Translations under genes and position numbers: made by a program
Notes under the pieces: model-generated
What the model saw: the letters and a program-made list of their open reading frames with translations, nothing else
Told to the model about the DNA's origin: nothing
The model's database searches: none
NCBI GenBank assembly: GCA_017979445.1
Contig: CM030705.1
Span: forward strand, 16,819,040 to 16,883,039
Reading direction: 5' to 3'
Length of the DNA stretch: 64,000 nucleotides
Source: Akebia trifoliata
Taxonomy: Eukaryota; Streptophyta; Magnoliopsida; Ranunculales; Lardizabalaceae
In this document: piece by piece, positions 1-9,116 of the stretch
How the letters are laid out: the number at the start of each line of letters is the position of its first letter
Numbering within the stretch: the first letter of the stretch is position 1

Positions 1-235
1 ACTCCACCATGTACAGTCTCAATTAATCATTTAGCCTCTGCTTTTGTAATGCACTGAAGAAGAACCTTGTGATGTGATTTTTTGAATAGAGTCCCGTTAT
101 TTAGGAAGAATTGACCTGCCAATCTTTGGATGGTCCTTCGTTCATTTACTGTTATATCTAACGGAATGGTTCGATCTTTTAAGTATGCATTGATGTCTGA
201 ATACCACGATTTCTCCTTGAACTCTACTTTATCCA
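1..235 (-). pseudogene. Integrase N-terminal (H2C2 zinc) fragment of element A
   Basis: Minus-strand reading gives a segment with KSWYSDINAYLKD, RRTIQRLAGQFF and LLQCITKAEAK, typical of the region before and within the H2C2 zinc-binding N-terminus of Tat-type Ty3/gypsy integrases. Reading on to the window edge, LIETVHGG continues the family pattern after an in-frame stop, so it is a pseudogene. The second RNase H that should precede it lies at 10606-10800, on the other side of the nested Sirevirus. Roughly 100 or more residues between the two are missing, so the Sirevirus left junction involves a deletion. Catalytic integrase residues are outside the window. Confidence 0.75.
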
Positions 236-265
236 CTGGTAAACATTAGGCTGGTAAACATTAGG
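236..265. repeat. Two tandem 15-bp units at the left Sirevirus junction (filler DNA)
   Basis: CTGGTAAACATTAGG occurs twice back to back (236-250, 251-265) exactly between the element A integrase sequence and the truncated Sirevirus 5' LTR. The LTR resumes with CAGGTAT, which resembles the start of the unit. Short templated duplications at a deletion junction are typical of end-joining repair in plants. That this is repair filler is inference. Confidence 0.6.
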
Positions 266-1619
266 CAGGTATATCTCAAGGGGATCAGAAGCTGTCGGCA
301 GGAGTAAAGGATCCACCGCCAGCCACCGACCGAATATTTCGAGATATCTTCTATCGGTGGCAGAAGCTCTAATCTGTCGGTCCCACCGATATAATATTCA
401 TCGGTCCCACCGATATAATATTCATCGGTCCCACCAATGAAGATCTTAACGGTTCCACCGTTATCCACCGACAAATTAACATGGGATACCTTCTATCGGT
501 GGCAGAAGAACAATCCTGCCGGTCCCACCGACATTTTAGGCATCGGTTCCACCGAATAACACTTTATCGGTCCCACCGTCATCCACCGCTAGAACTAATG
601 AAGGAGTTTTCATTCGGTGGCAGAAACATACTCTGGGCGGTTCCACCGTAAAAGTACTCATCGGTCCCACCGATTAAGCTTGGAGGTTCCACCGTCAGTG
701 CTGCCGAAAACGCGAAACGGTAAGATTTTCGACCGTTATGAGTGGTCGGTGCCACCGTTGCAATTCAGGTGCCACTGACAGAAAGCCGTTAAGAGCTCTT
801 CCTTTAAAAGAAAAGCACTAGGCCTCTTCTCTTTTTGATCAACATCTTCGAAGTTCAGCCCAAGCCAATAAGCATAATTTAAAAGGCTTAACGAAGGAAG
901 AAGAGTCGTGAAGGGTAATCAAAACCATGCATACCAAACCATCACGTCTTAATTGATCAAGCTCTACTTACTCCATCCTTCGAGAGTTGCAGTCTAACAT
1001 CGAGCGAGGCAAGAAGCCATTGTTGAAGGGAGTAATGAAGAACCAAAGAACAACACACTCACTTCAATTGTCATAACTGTGAGTTTGATTGTTCGTATCT
1101 TAAATTCTGAAAATACACTAGTAATAGTTCACTTGATTTCTTCTTCAAAATCAAGCACTTGATTGAGTTGCAGACTCAAGTTGAGTGACAAAGGTTACTG
1201 AGTTTCCTAAGTATAAAACTCAAGGATTGTGAGTGGATGTGGTCCATTCAATTGTAGGGTTGCGGAATTAACCCGAAAAATTCTGTGTGCGGTTTAAGGT
1301 GAACCAAAAACCTCAGCATTAGTGAATACCAAGAACCATCAATTTGGGTTCTCTTGGGAGTGGATGTAGGCACGGGTGCTGAACCACTATAAATCGTGTG
1401 TATCATATTTTGTCTCTGATTCTCTTATCTTTATGTCAATTTGGATGCATATCATGACTGATCATATCTTGCATGAATATCTTGTTACATGAATGTTTTA
1501 GTGGATGCTCCCTGACATTAAAATTTATTCACATCCCAACATTCACATTCAGTAGAATTTTAAATTAGTCCTATTCACCCCCCCTCTAGGTCACCATCTT
1601 GTCAAAGCTGGTAATTTCA
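266..1619 (+). repeat. 5' LTR of the Sirevirus, 5'-truncated
   Basis: It matches the 3' LTR from 9273 onward almost base for base and ends GTAATTTCA just before the primer site. The first 156 bp of the 3' LTR (9117-9272) have no counterpart here. It contains one extra 24-bp unit (391-414 repeated at 415-438) and a C-tract three bases shorter than the 3' copy. The first half is packed with CCACCG/CGGTGG palindromes. The second half is ordinary LTR sequence ending in a C-rich stretch. Confidence 0.9.
311..780. promoter_or_regulatory. Palindrome cluster (CGGTnCCACCG / CGGTGGCAG) in LTR U3
   Basis: About sixteen short GC-rich motifs, many perfect palindromes such as ATCGGTCCCACCGAT, others half-sites such as TCGGTGGCAGAAG, alternate on both strands. 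The same cluster is at 9318-9762 in the 3' LTR and a short version is at 7086-7182. A TATA-like TTTAAAA (about 803-809) follows the cluster directly, so it lies where U3 enhancers would be. Dense palindromes in Sirevirus LTRs are known; a regulatory role here is inference. Confidence 0.55.
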
Positions 1620-1621
1620 TT

Positions 1622-1638
1622 TGGTATCAGAGCAGGTT
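1622..1638 (+). other. Primer-binding site of the Sirevirus (initiator tRNA-Met type)
   Basis: TGGTATCAGAGCAGGTT begins two bases after the 5' LTR end. It is the classic plant copia primer site, complementary to the 3' end of initiator methionine tRNA. Confidence 0.9.
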
Positions 1639-1684
1639 GCTCTATAAAGGTCTAACCACCCTGAGTGATCCGTGTCCTTTCACC

Positions 1685-4411
1685 ATGTCTAGAGCCGATA
1701 AATGGTCCTCGGCTCGTCTACCCATGTTCGAAGGCATTAAGTATGCCTTCTGGAAGAATAAAATGATGATATACATCAACTCACTAAGTAGAGATGTGTG
1801 GGACATGATTGAGGAAGGTTGGGAACCTCCCGTTGACATCATCGAAGTGAATGGTGTCACTACGTCTGTTCCAAGACCATCAAGGAAATGGACAGAACAG
1901 GACAAAATAGATAGTAGCAACAATTACAAGGCTCTAAATGCCATTACGAGTGCCATTTCCGACGATGAATATCAACGGATATGCACGTGTCAGTCGGCTA
2001 AGCAAGCATGGAAAATTCTAGAAGCCGCTCACGAAGGCACAAGTATCGTGAAAAAATCCAAACTTCAACTCCTCCGCACCCAATTTGAAAATATCAAAAT
2101 GGAGGAAAGCGAAACTGTCCAAGAGTTTTACGCACGTCTAAGTGACATCTGCAACTCTATGTTTTATGTAGGTGAAACCGTCCCTCAAGGTAGAATTTGT
2201 GCAAAAATCCTAAGATCCCTACCCAAGAGGTTTGCCTCTAAGGTCACCTCAATTGAGGAATACCGAGATGTGGAAGCAATGACCGTTGAGGAACTTATGG
2301 TGTCTCTCACTACCTTCAAACTCCATCTCGAGGGGCCTCCCTCAAAAGGGAAGACTCAGGTCCTAAAGACATCCTCCTCAAAGTCTACATCCAAGCGAAC
2401 ATCGCATATCGGATCTCAATCCTCCTCCCATGATCATAAGAAGATATCGATTGAAGAGGAGAAAGAGACTGACTCGGATGAGGAAGACTTAACCCTGTTA
2501 GCCTCAAGATTTCAAAAATTCTTCAAAAAAAGAGGACCAGGTAATACTAGTAGACGTAATCATCCGATAGATAGACATGCGCCTGTTGGAAGAACCATGT
2601 CTAAACCAAGGGAAGATACTGAGTGCTATACATGTGGCGGTCGTGGTCACTACTCAAATGTGTGCCCCTCTAAACCCAAATCCAAAGGTCTACCTAAACC
2701 TAAGAATAAGGGCACAACAATGGCTGCTAAGGCCACATGGGATGACTCTGAAGAATCTGGAGACGAAGAAGAACTAGGGTCTCTATCAGATAATGAAGAT
2801 CAAGACACTCTTCGAATCCTTATGGCTTTTACCACTGCCAACATTCTAGATGGGGATGAACTTGAAGGAGGTCTGGACTGTGAAAGTCAGAATCGCTCCA
2901 TGGTCACTTCTTCCTCTGATGAAGAAGGAGAAGATGAGGACAGTGATGAACTTGAACTCCAATCTGCATTTGACAAACTGTTCGTTAGTCATGTAAAACT
3001 GACCAAGAAACATAGTCGAGAAAAACTCCAAAAAGAACAGTGGCATGCCCAATATGAGGAAATGTGCAAGGAAAAACTCTCCTTAGGACTTGAATTAGAA
3101 GGTATTAAGACTCAGCTCTCTACAACCTTAGAAAGACAGTCTAGCTTGCTCTCTACATCTGAGACAGTCCTCATTGAGAAAGAGGAGATGGTAAAAAATC
3201 TTCAACAACTCAAGAATCTCCTCTCGATGGCCAACTCCACAATAGCTCGTCTAAACTTAGAATTAGCCAATCTCCGTGATGAAAACAAAGTTCTTAAGTT
3301 TGACGTCGATAGACTGCAAAAACAAAATGCTAGACTTGAGTATAACTACACTCATGGTAGCTTGGAGTTACAAAAACTTCTAGGAGTGCAAAAACCCTAT
3401 GGAGATAAAGGAGGAATAGGCTATGACAGTTATACTTCTACATCACCTCCATCTCCTTCTACTCTTGCACATGGAGAGTCATCAAACACTCAGAAAGACT
3501 CCAAAAAGATTATCACATGCAACTTCTGTGGTAGAACGGGCCACATGAAATTTGAATGTATCAAATACAAAACTATCTACACCGCAACCTCTCAGACCTC
3601 TATTGGAAAATCTTTATCGGTTGAACAGAAGAAGCATGATAAGGGAAAGAATCCGTTGGTGAATAAAGTTGAAAAAACAAAGAAAGAAAAGTCACCAAAA
3701 TGGAAGGGAACAAAGAATTCATTTTCTCCCAAACAAAACAGCAACATTGGGGAACTCTTCAAACAGATTGCCTATCTAAATCTAAAAGCTAAAGCTCTTG
3801 CTGAATCTAGTATGGGTAATCAAAGTGGAAGAAGGTACAAAATGAAAAATCCTTCCTCAAAGTCACCCAAGAAGAGTAGGTCCCCTAAGATAAGCTCACC
3901 TAGTAAGGATGTCTCTCATACCAAATACAATCCCCCCAAGACGAATTTACAATGGAAAGTCAAAAATGGGGACAACAAGTGCCTTGTAATTCACACAGCC
4001 CTCAAAGCTGGGAATCATTCACGTTGGTATCTTGATAGTGGTTGCTCCCGACACATGACGGGTGACCGAAGTCAATTTAGCCACTTGGTTGATTTTGATG
4101 GAGGATCAGTCACTTTTGGTGATGGCAGCACCGCTAGGATAATTGGGCGAGGAACTGTCAGTGGCCATGGATTGCCCACGGTGGAAAATGTATTGTGCGT
4201 AGATGGTTTGAAACATAACCTTCTTAGCATATCCCAAATTTGTGACAAGGATCACCGTGTTAGCTTCAATCGTGAAGTGTGCGAGATCTCCACGCCGAAT
4301 GGAGAAATTATCATGAGAGGCCTTCGCACTTCTGATAACTGCTATGTTATCGAGAATTCAAGAGATACCACAGTTAGTAACATGGCTCAAATTGATGAAG
4401 TTCAGTTATGA
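1685..4411 (+). pseudogene. gag: Sirevirus gag and protease, ended by an in-frame stop
   Basis: The ATG at 1685 follows CACC and opens MSRADKWSS; an in-frame TTG at 1637 is less likely. The order is a copia gag (UBN2-like) domain at about residues 40-215, an acidic Ser-rich stretch, a zinc knuckle CYTCGGRGHYSNVC near residue 314, a long coiled-coil-like segment (about 440-580), a second zinc knuckle CNFCGRTGHMKFEC near 612, a Lys/Ser-rich basic region, then protease with active site DSG (Asp about residue 784) and HMTGD. A TGA at 4409-4411 replaces the Trp codon normally found before HQRLGH of the integrase zinc finger; translation beyond it is in the same frame. Gag packages RNA and the protease would cleave the polyprotein. 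Confidence 0.85.
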
Positions 4412-6245
4412 CATCAACGTCTGGGTCACGTTCACTACAAGAACCTGTTTAGACTTGCCTCGAAAGGGTTAGTCAGAGGATTACCCAAATTGGGTAAACA
4501 AGCAAGAGATGTCTGTGGGGAATGTCAAATAGGTAAACAAATTCGAAGTACCCATAAAAAGACAACCACTCTCGCAACCTCGAAACCCCTTGCGCTCTTA
4601 CACATGGACCTTGTAGGTTCCACTAAAGTACAAAGTCTAGGAGGAAAGAGACATTTCTTGGTGATCGTTGATGACTACTCTAGATTCACCTGGGTTGCGT
4701 TTCTAAGAGAAAAATCAGATACTTTCGATGAATTCAAAAAGATCATAACGCGTATCCAAATAGAAAAGGAATCTGCTGTTGGTAGAATAAGAAGTGATCA
4801 TGGTGGTGAGTTTGAGGATAGTAGATTCACACAATTCTGATCATGGAATACGACATGAATTTTCCGCTCCGAAGACCCCTCAGCAAAATGGAGTTGCCGA
4901 GAGAAAGAATCGCGTTCTTCAAGAAATGGCCACAGTCATGCTACACAGTAAACATCTTCCTAAAAGTCTGTGGGCCGAAGCTGTAAACACTGCCTGTCAC
5001 ATCATCAATAGAGTATATCTCAGAGCAGGCCTGAATAAAACAGCATATGAACTATGGAACAACAAAACTCCGAGTGTTAAGCACTTTAGGGTATTCGGGA
5101 GCAAGTGTTATGTCCTTAGAGATAGGGAACATTTGGGAAAGTTTGATTCAAAAAGCGATCCAGCAATTTTTTTGGGATACTCCTCAAACAGTCGAGCTTT
5201 TCGAGTATTTAATCAGAGGACCTCCACACTTCAAGAATCCATAAATGTGGTGATCGATGATCAACTCATTCAGGAGAATGGTTCCTCTGACACTGAAGGT
5301 GAGGACGAGGGAGTGTTCCCTCTTACACCCTTGCCAGCCCCAATGTCTCTAGTTCCAGAAACACTACCTGTTGTCAAAGGTCATCCCTCCAGCCAAATCC
5401 TTGGAGATCCTCACATAGGAGTAAAAACCCGACGGCAACTTGAGGCGTTAAATAGTCATCTTTGCTTCACATCCAAGTTGGAACCCAAAAATGTTGATGA
5501 AGCCCTCCATGATGAATACTGGATCCAAGCCATGCAAGACGAACTTCTTCAATTTCATAGGAATCAGGTTTGGCAGCTCGTACCAAGGCCATCTGACAAG
5601 AATGTCATTGGGACTAAGTGGATTTATAAGAACAAATCGGATGAACTTGGCAATGTTGTCCGCAATAAAGCTCGTCTGGTTGCACAGGGCTACTCTCAGA
5701 TTGAGGGGATTGACTTTGATGAAACCTTTGCCCCGGTGGCAAGACTTGAGTCAATTCGGATTTTGATGTCCATTGCATGTGTGTTGAAATTCAAACTATT
5801 CCAGATGGACGTTAAGAGTGCGTTTCTCAATGGCTTCTTAGATGAGGAAGTCTATGTTGAACAACCAAAAGGATTTGTTGATCCCAAACATCCTCACCAA
5901 GTATTCAGATTGAAAAAGGCTCTCTATGGTCTCAAACAGGCCCCCCGCGCCTGGTATGAAAGACTGACTCAGTTTCTGCTCAGTCATAAATTTGTTAGGG
6001 GGAGCGTTGATAAAACGCTGTTTGTTCAAAAAATTGGTGGCGACACTCTCATTGCTCAAATCTATGTAGACGACATTGTGTTCGGATCCACCGCCGAAGG
6101 CTTGGCCCAAAAATTTGCTCACCTTATGCAATCCGAATTCGAAATGAGCATGGTTGGTGAACTCAGCTTTTTCATGGGATTGCAAATTAAACAACTCGAG
6201 AATGGCCTGTTCATTCTCAGACTAAATATGCGCGAGATTTGGTAG
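4412..6245 (+). pseudogene. pol: Sirevirus integrase and reverse transcriptase, frameshifted
   Basis: It continues the gag-protease frame after the TGA with the zinc-finger motif HQRLGHVHY, then an integrase core: HMDLVG (first Asp), RSDHGGEFE (second Asp) and [12 protein letters not shown] (catalytic Glu). A frameshift near 4835, between the second Asp and the Glu, moves the frame. RT follows with [58 protein letters not shown] and the catalytic YVDD at 6063-6074. Another frameshift near 6215 (one base lost) makes the reading end at 6245. All catalytic residues are still encoded, so decay is recent. Confidence 0.85.
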
Positions 6246-7003
6246 ATTGATTTGGCTTAAAGTCTGGTAGAACACATCATACTCCTATGAGCACCACTCT
6301 TAAACTTTGTAAAGATCCTTCAGGTAAAAGTGTAGATGAGCATCTTTACAGGAGTATGATTGGTAGCCTTCTCTATCTTACAGCCAGTAGGCCCGATATC
6401 TCTTACAGTGTGGGCACTTGTGCCCGTTTTCAAGCAGATCCTAAGGAATCTCATCTCCTAGCTGTTAAGAGGATTGTCAGATACATCGCCGGTACCACGG
6501 AAAATGGCCTCTGGTATCCATTTGATTCCTCGTCCATCATTGCCGGATACACCGATGCTGACTGGGCCGGCAACATGGATGATCGAAAATCCACCAGTGG
6601 TGGTTGTTTCTACATCGGGAACTGTTTAGTTGCCTGGCATAGTAAGAAGCAAAGTTCCATATCTCTTTCAACTGCTGAGGCTGAGTACATTGCCGCTGGC
6701 AGCTGCTGTGCTCAACTTCTCTGGATGAAGCAGATGCTCGCGGACTATGGGATATCTCAAGATACGATGAGCCTCTTATGCGATAACACCAGTGCCATCA
6801 ATATCTCGAAGAATCCGGTCCAACACTCTCGCACTAAACATATTGACATTCGGCATCACTTCATTCGTGAACTTGTTGAAGCACACACCATCTGCTTGGA
6901 ATATATCCCGACTGAAAATCAACTTGCTGATATCTTCACCAAACCCCTCGATTCCTTACGGTTTGATCACCTTCGGAAATCTATTGGGGTCTGCTCATTG
7001 TGA
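6246..7003 (+). pseudogene. pol: Sirevirus RNase H (C-terminal pol)
   Basis: After the frameshift near 6215 the reading returns to the original gag frame. A TGA at 6248-6250 replaces what is usually Arg in the DR-FGLKSG motif, so this part is disconnected twice. From the ATG at 6287 it is open to the TGA at 7001-7003. The RNase H shows DADWAGNMDDRKSTSG, LSTAEAEYIA and LLCDNTSAI, with the catalytic Asp and Glu present, and ends with the usual ENQLADIFTKPL. It would degrade RNA in the RNA-DNA hybrid. Confidence 0.85.
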
Positions 7004-7032
7004 GCAGGGCCTATGTGCTCTCGGGATGACAA

Positions 7033-7064
7033 AAACAAAAACCAAAAAAAAAAAAAAAAAAAAA
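7033..7064 (+). repeat. A-rich tract after pol
   Basis: A run of about twenty A residues follows AAAAACAAAAACC, between the pol stop and the short palindrome cluster. It has no coding value. Confidence 0.8.
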
Positions 7065-7085
7065 GGTATGAATTCTGGAGAAATT

Positions 7086-7182
7086 GTCGGTGGCAGAATA
7101 AGCCATTTGTCGGTTCCACCGCCAACTTACTCATCGGTAGATATCGGTGGCACCGACTAAGTCTGTCGGTTCGACCGACAGA
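7086..7182. promoter_or_regulatory. Second palindrome cluster, at the pol-env junction
   Basis: Five or six motifs of the LTR type occur here: TCGGTGGCAG, CGGTTCCACCG, TATCGGTGGCACCGA and GTCGGTTCGACCGACAG. They lie between the pol stop and the pyrimidine-rich leader of the env-like ORF, at the spot where the cluster would sit if it also controlled that ORF. Function is inference. Confidence 0.5.
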
Positions 7183-7189
7183 ACGCGAC

Positions 7190-7330
7190 TCTTCGTTTTT
7201 TTTTCAAATTTTTTTTCTTTCTTTACTCCTTTTATTCTCCCTTCGCGCCTTTTCACTTACCTCCCTGTTCCATTGTTCCCTCTCCCTCTTGCTTCGTCTT
7301 CTTCTTTCTCTCTCTCTCTCTCTTGTTGCT
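7190..7330 (+). promoter_or_regulatory. Pyrimidine-rich leader upstream of the env-like ORF
   Basis: About 135 bases of almost pure T and C end in a (TC)n run (about 7303-7322) just ahead of the ATG at 7338. Such tracts occur in plant core promoters (Y patches), in 5' leaders and as polypyrimidine tracts before splice acceptors. Which, if any, applies cannot be told from sequence alone. Confidence 0.35.
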
Positions 7331-7337
7331 TGCCACA

Positions 7338-8597
7338 ATGCTGCTTCTCCTAGCCCTGCTGTCCCTGCTCTCCGTTGGGCTCCTCAGTACCCTAATGGCG
7401 CGACGTCGTCAAGCGCGACCTCCTCCAGCCCAACGAAATGTTAGAAGCAAGCGTGCTTCAACATCCATTGCCCTGCCATCCTCCTCCTCGTCTTCCTCTA
7501 CTGAGGCCGACGCTTCAGATGACGAGGATGCTGATCTGCCTCCCCCACAGGGCTCTCGACATCCCCCTTCGTCCGATGTCGGTATTGACGATGACCAACG
7601 ACAATATATCGAGCGCTTGCAAACTCTTCGCGACCGCCCCATCGTCTGTGAACGTCGCGTGGATCTCACCGTGGTGCACCCCTTTGGCATTCCTGATCTA
7701 CTACATCAGATGGGGTGGGAGGCCCTTCTGGACCTTGGAGGTGATGTGTTTCCTTCGCGGGTATGTCGCTTCTATGCCAGTATTGTGGACTCTCGTGACT
7801 TGCCTCCATCTCTGGATGTGGTGGCATTCGGCACGCCCATTCAGATCAGCACTCACGTTACGGCTGCCACCATTGCCTCCATCTTGGGTATCACTTGCAC
7901 CTATGTCAGCCATCCAGATCCCATTTCCGACCTAGGGTCTCGCCGGAACGCCTATATGGATGTACTCTGTGGACGTCGGGACATCCAGTGGGTCAAGGAC
8001 AGTGCAATTCGTGGCACAGATCTTCTACCAAGGTATAGGCTTCTTCACAAACTGTTTACCTCAAATCTCTATCCACGTGCTGGGAACAAGACCGACGTGG
8101 CCATGCACATGGCTAACACTCTATACTGTGTTGCTACTAGTCAACCCATGTGTCTTGCCACCTATCTTCTTCATACTATTGTCGGTTTCGCACGGTCCGG
8201 CCGGTCCTCCGGTAACCTTCCTTATGGCCACCTCATTTCCCAATTGGCTGTTTATTGTGGCCTTCCGGCGGACACCAGTCCAGTGATTCATGAAGACCGG
8301 TTCACGGCTGCAACTCTCTCCAAGATGCGGATTGTCCTTCCAGATGCACCTCCTCCACCTCGCTCTGCCCATCGGACTGCCACTCCACCTCCTTCGGAGA
8401 CCTCCACTCCACCTCCACCTCCTCCCTCCGATTATGAGTCTCGGTTAGCTACTTTGGAAGCCGGCCAGCTTCATTTGGTCCAAGGGCAAACTCGTCTGGA
8501 GTCGCGCCTCAAGAAGATGAACCGCTATCTCAAGACCCTTGTTCGGGCTTGTGTACCCGGGCACACCACCTCCGATGACAGCTCTAGCAGTGCTTAG
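7338..8597 (+). CDS. Envelope-like / plant transposon-protein ORF of the Sirevirus, intact
   Basis: A 419-residue ORF with no stop or frameshift, unlike the polyprotein upstream. The ATG at 7338 gives a hydrophobic N-terminus (MLLLLALLSLLSVGLLSTL) followed by RRR, which looks like a signal or membrane anchor. An internal ATG at 7395 (MARRRQ) would remove it and is the alternative start. Then come a Ser- and acid-rich stretch and a globular part (about residues 146-309) with RFYASIVDSRD, LLPRYRLLHKLF, NLYPRAGNKTDV and LPYGHLISQLA. That pattern matches the 'putative plant transposon protein' domain found in many plant retroelements. A Pro-rich segment and a C-terminal heptad region (about 364-405) follow. 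Sireviruses often carry an envelope-like ORF here; real envelope function is unproven. Confidence 0.7.
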   Translation: MLLLLALLSLLSVGLLSTLMARRRQARPPPAQRNVRSKRASTSIALPSSSSSSSTEADASDDEDADLPPPQGSRHPPSSDVGIDDDQRQYIERLQTLRDRPIVCERRVDLTVVHPFGIPDLLHQMGWEALLDLGGDVFPSRVCRFYASIVDSRDLPPSLDVVAFGTPIQISTHVTAATIASILGITCTYVSHPDPISDLGSRRNAYMDVLCGRRDIQWVKDSAIRGTDLLPRYRLLHKLFTSNLYPRAGNKTDVAMHMANTLYCVATSQPMCLATYLLHTIVGFARSGRSSGNLPYGHLISQLAVYCGLPADTSPVIHEDRFTAATLSKMRIVLPDAPPPPRSAHRTATPPPSETSTPPPPPPSDYESRLATLEAGQLHLVQGQTRLESRLKKMNRYLKTLVRACVPGHTTSDDSSSSA

Positions 8598-9116
8598 CTC
8601 CTTTTGTTACATTTCTCTGCTATTTTTGTTGTTTGGTTACATTGGTCAGGCCGTCTATCATATATCCTGTATTTCTCTATCTTTTGTACCTACTCAGGTT
8701 TCTAATGAATATGTGGCTCTGAATATGCATGTTTGCTTTTTGGCATTTTACTGTTGTGCTTCTCTACCACTGTTGTTAGTTCCTTTGACTGTTGGCCTTG
8801 GGGTGTTACCCCCCTTTGTCAATCACTGACAAAAAGGGGGAGAAGGAATCCCACCTGTGAACACTTGTTTGAATGCAGGAATATATGATCACTGCAAGGA
8901 GTAAGGGGAGATATCTGCGTGTCTTGTAATTGAAAATGTTTTTGCAATCTCCAAGAGCTCTCTTGTTTTGGAGTAATATATATCCTGTATGCTTCATAGT
9001 AATATACTTTGTGTTCAATCCTTTTGGGCTCTTCATGTAAGTGATTATTTTTGTTCAAAGGGTCTCAGTTGGTATTCTAGGATTGGTTTTGTCTTGTAAT
9101 TGATAAAGGGGGAGAT
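8598..9116 (+). other. Sirevirus 3' noncoding region with two polypurine tracts
   Basis: No gene is seen. AAAAAGGGGGAGAAGG lies at 8831-8846 and AAAGGGGGAGA at 9105-9115. The second touches the 3' LTR and is the probable plus-strand primer; the first is an upstream copy. Repeated polypurine tracts are a known Sirevirus trait. The region between them is T-rich. Confidence 0.7.

Noticed and set aside
229..474. Minus-strand ORF of 81 codons in the LTR palindrome cluster (and its copy at 9224-9457)
   Set aside because: It is created by the repeated GGTGGGACCGAT motif and runs over the element A to LTR junction in the first copy; no protein character.
311..780. Short repeats at regular spacing, possibly a CRISPR-like array
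   Set aside because: Units are palindromic and irregular, spacers are repeated too, the array is present in both LTRs and the window is a plant genome.
1637..1684. TTG at 1637 as start of gag
   Set aside because: It overlaps the primer site and the ATG at 1685 has a better context and fits the gag N-terminus.
7323..7337. TTG at 7323 as start of the env-like ORF
   Set aside because: Non-ATG start without need; ATG at 7338 or 7395 is more likely in a eukaryote.
7409..8372. ORFs on the other strand or frames of the env-like ORF (7409-7690, 7701-7913, 8121-8372, 7438-7935, 7960-8286)
   Set aside because: Shadows of the 419-residue ORF; high GC makes long chance ORFs.
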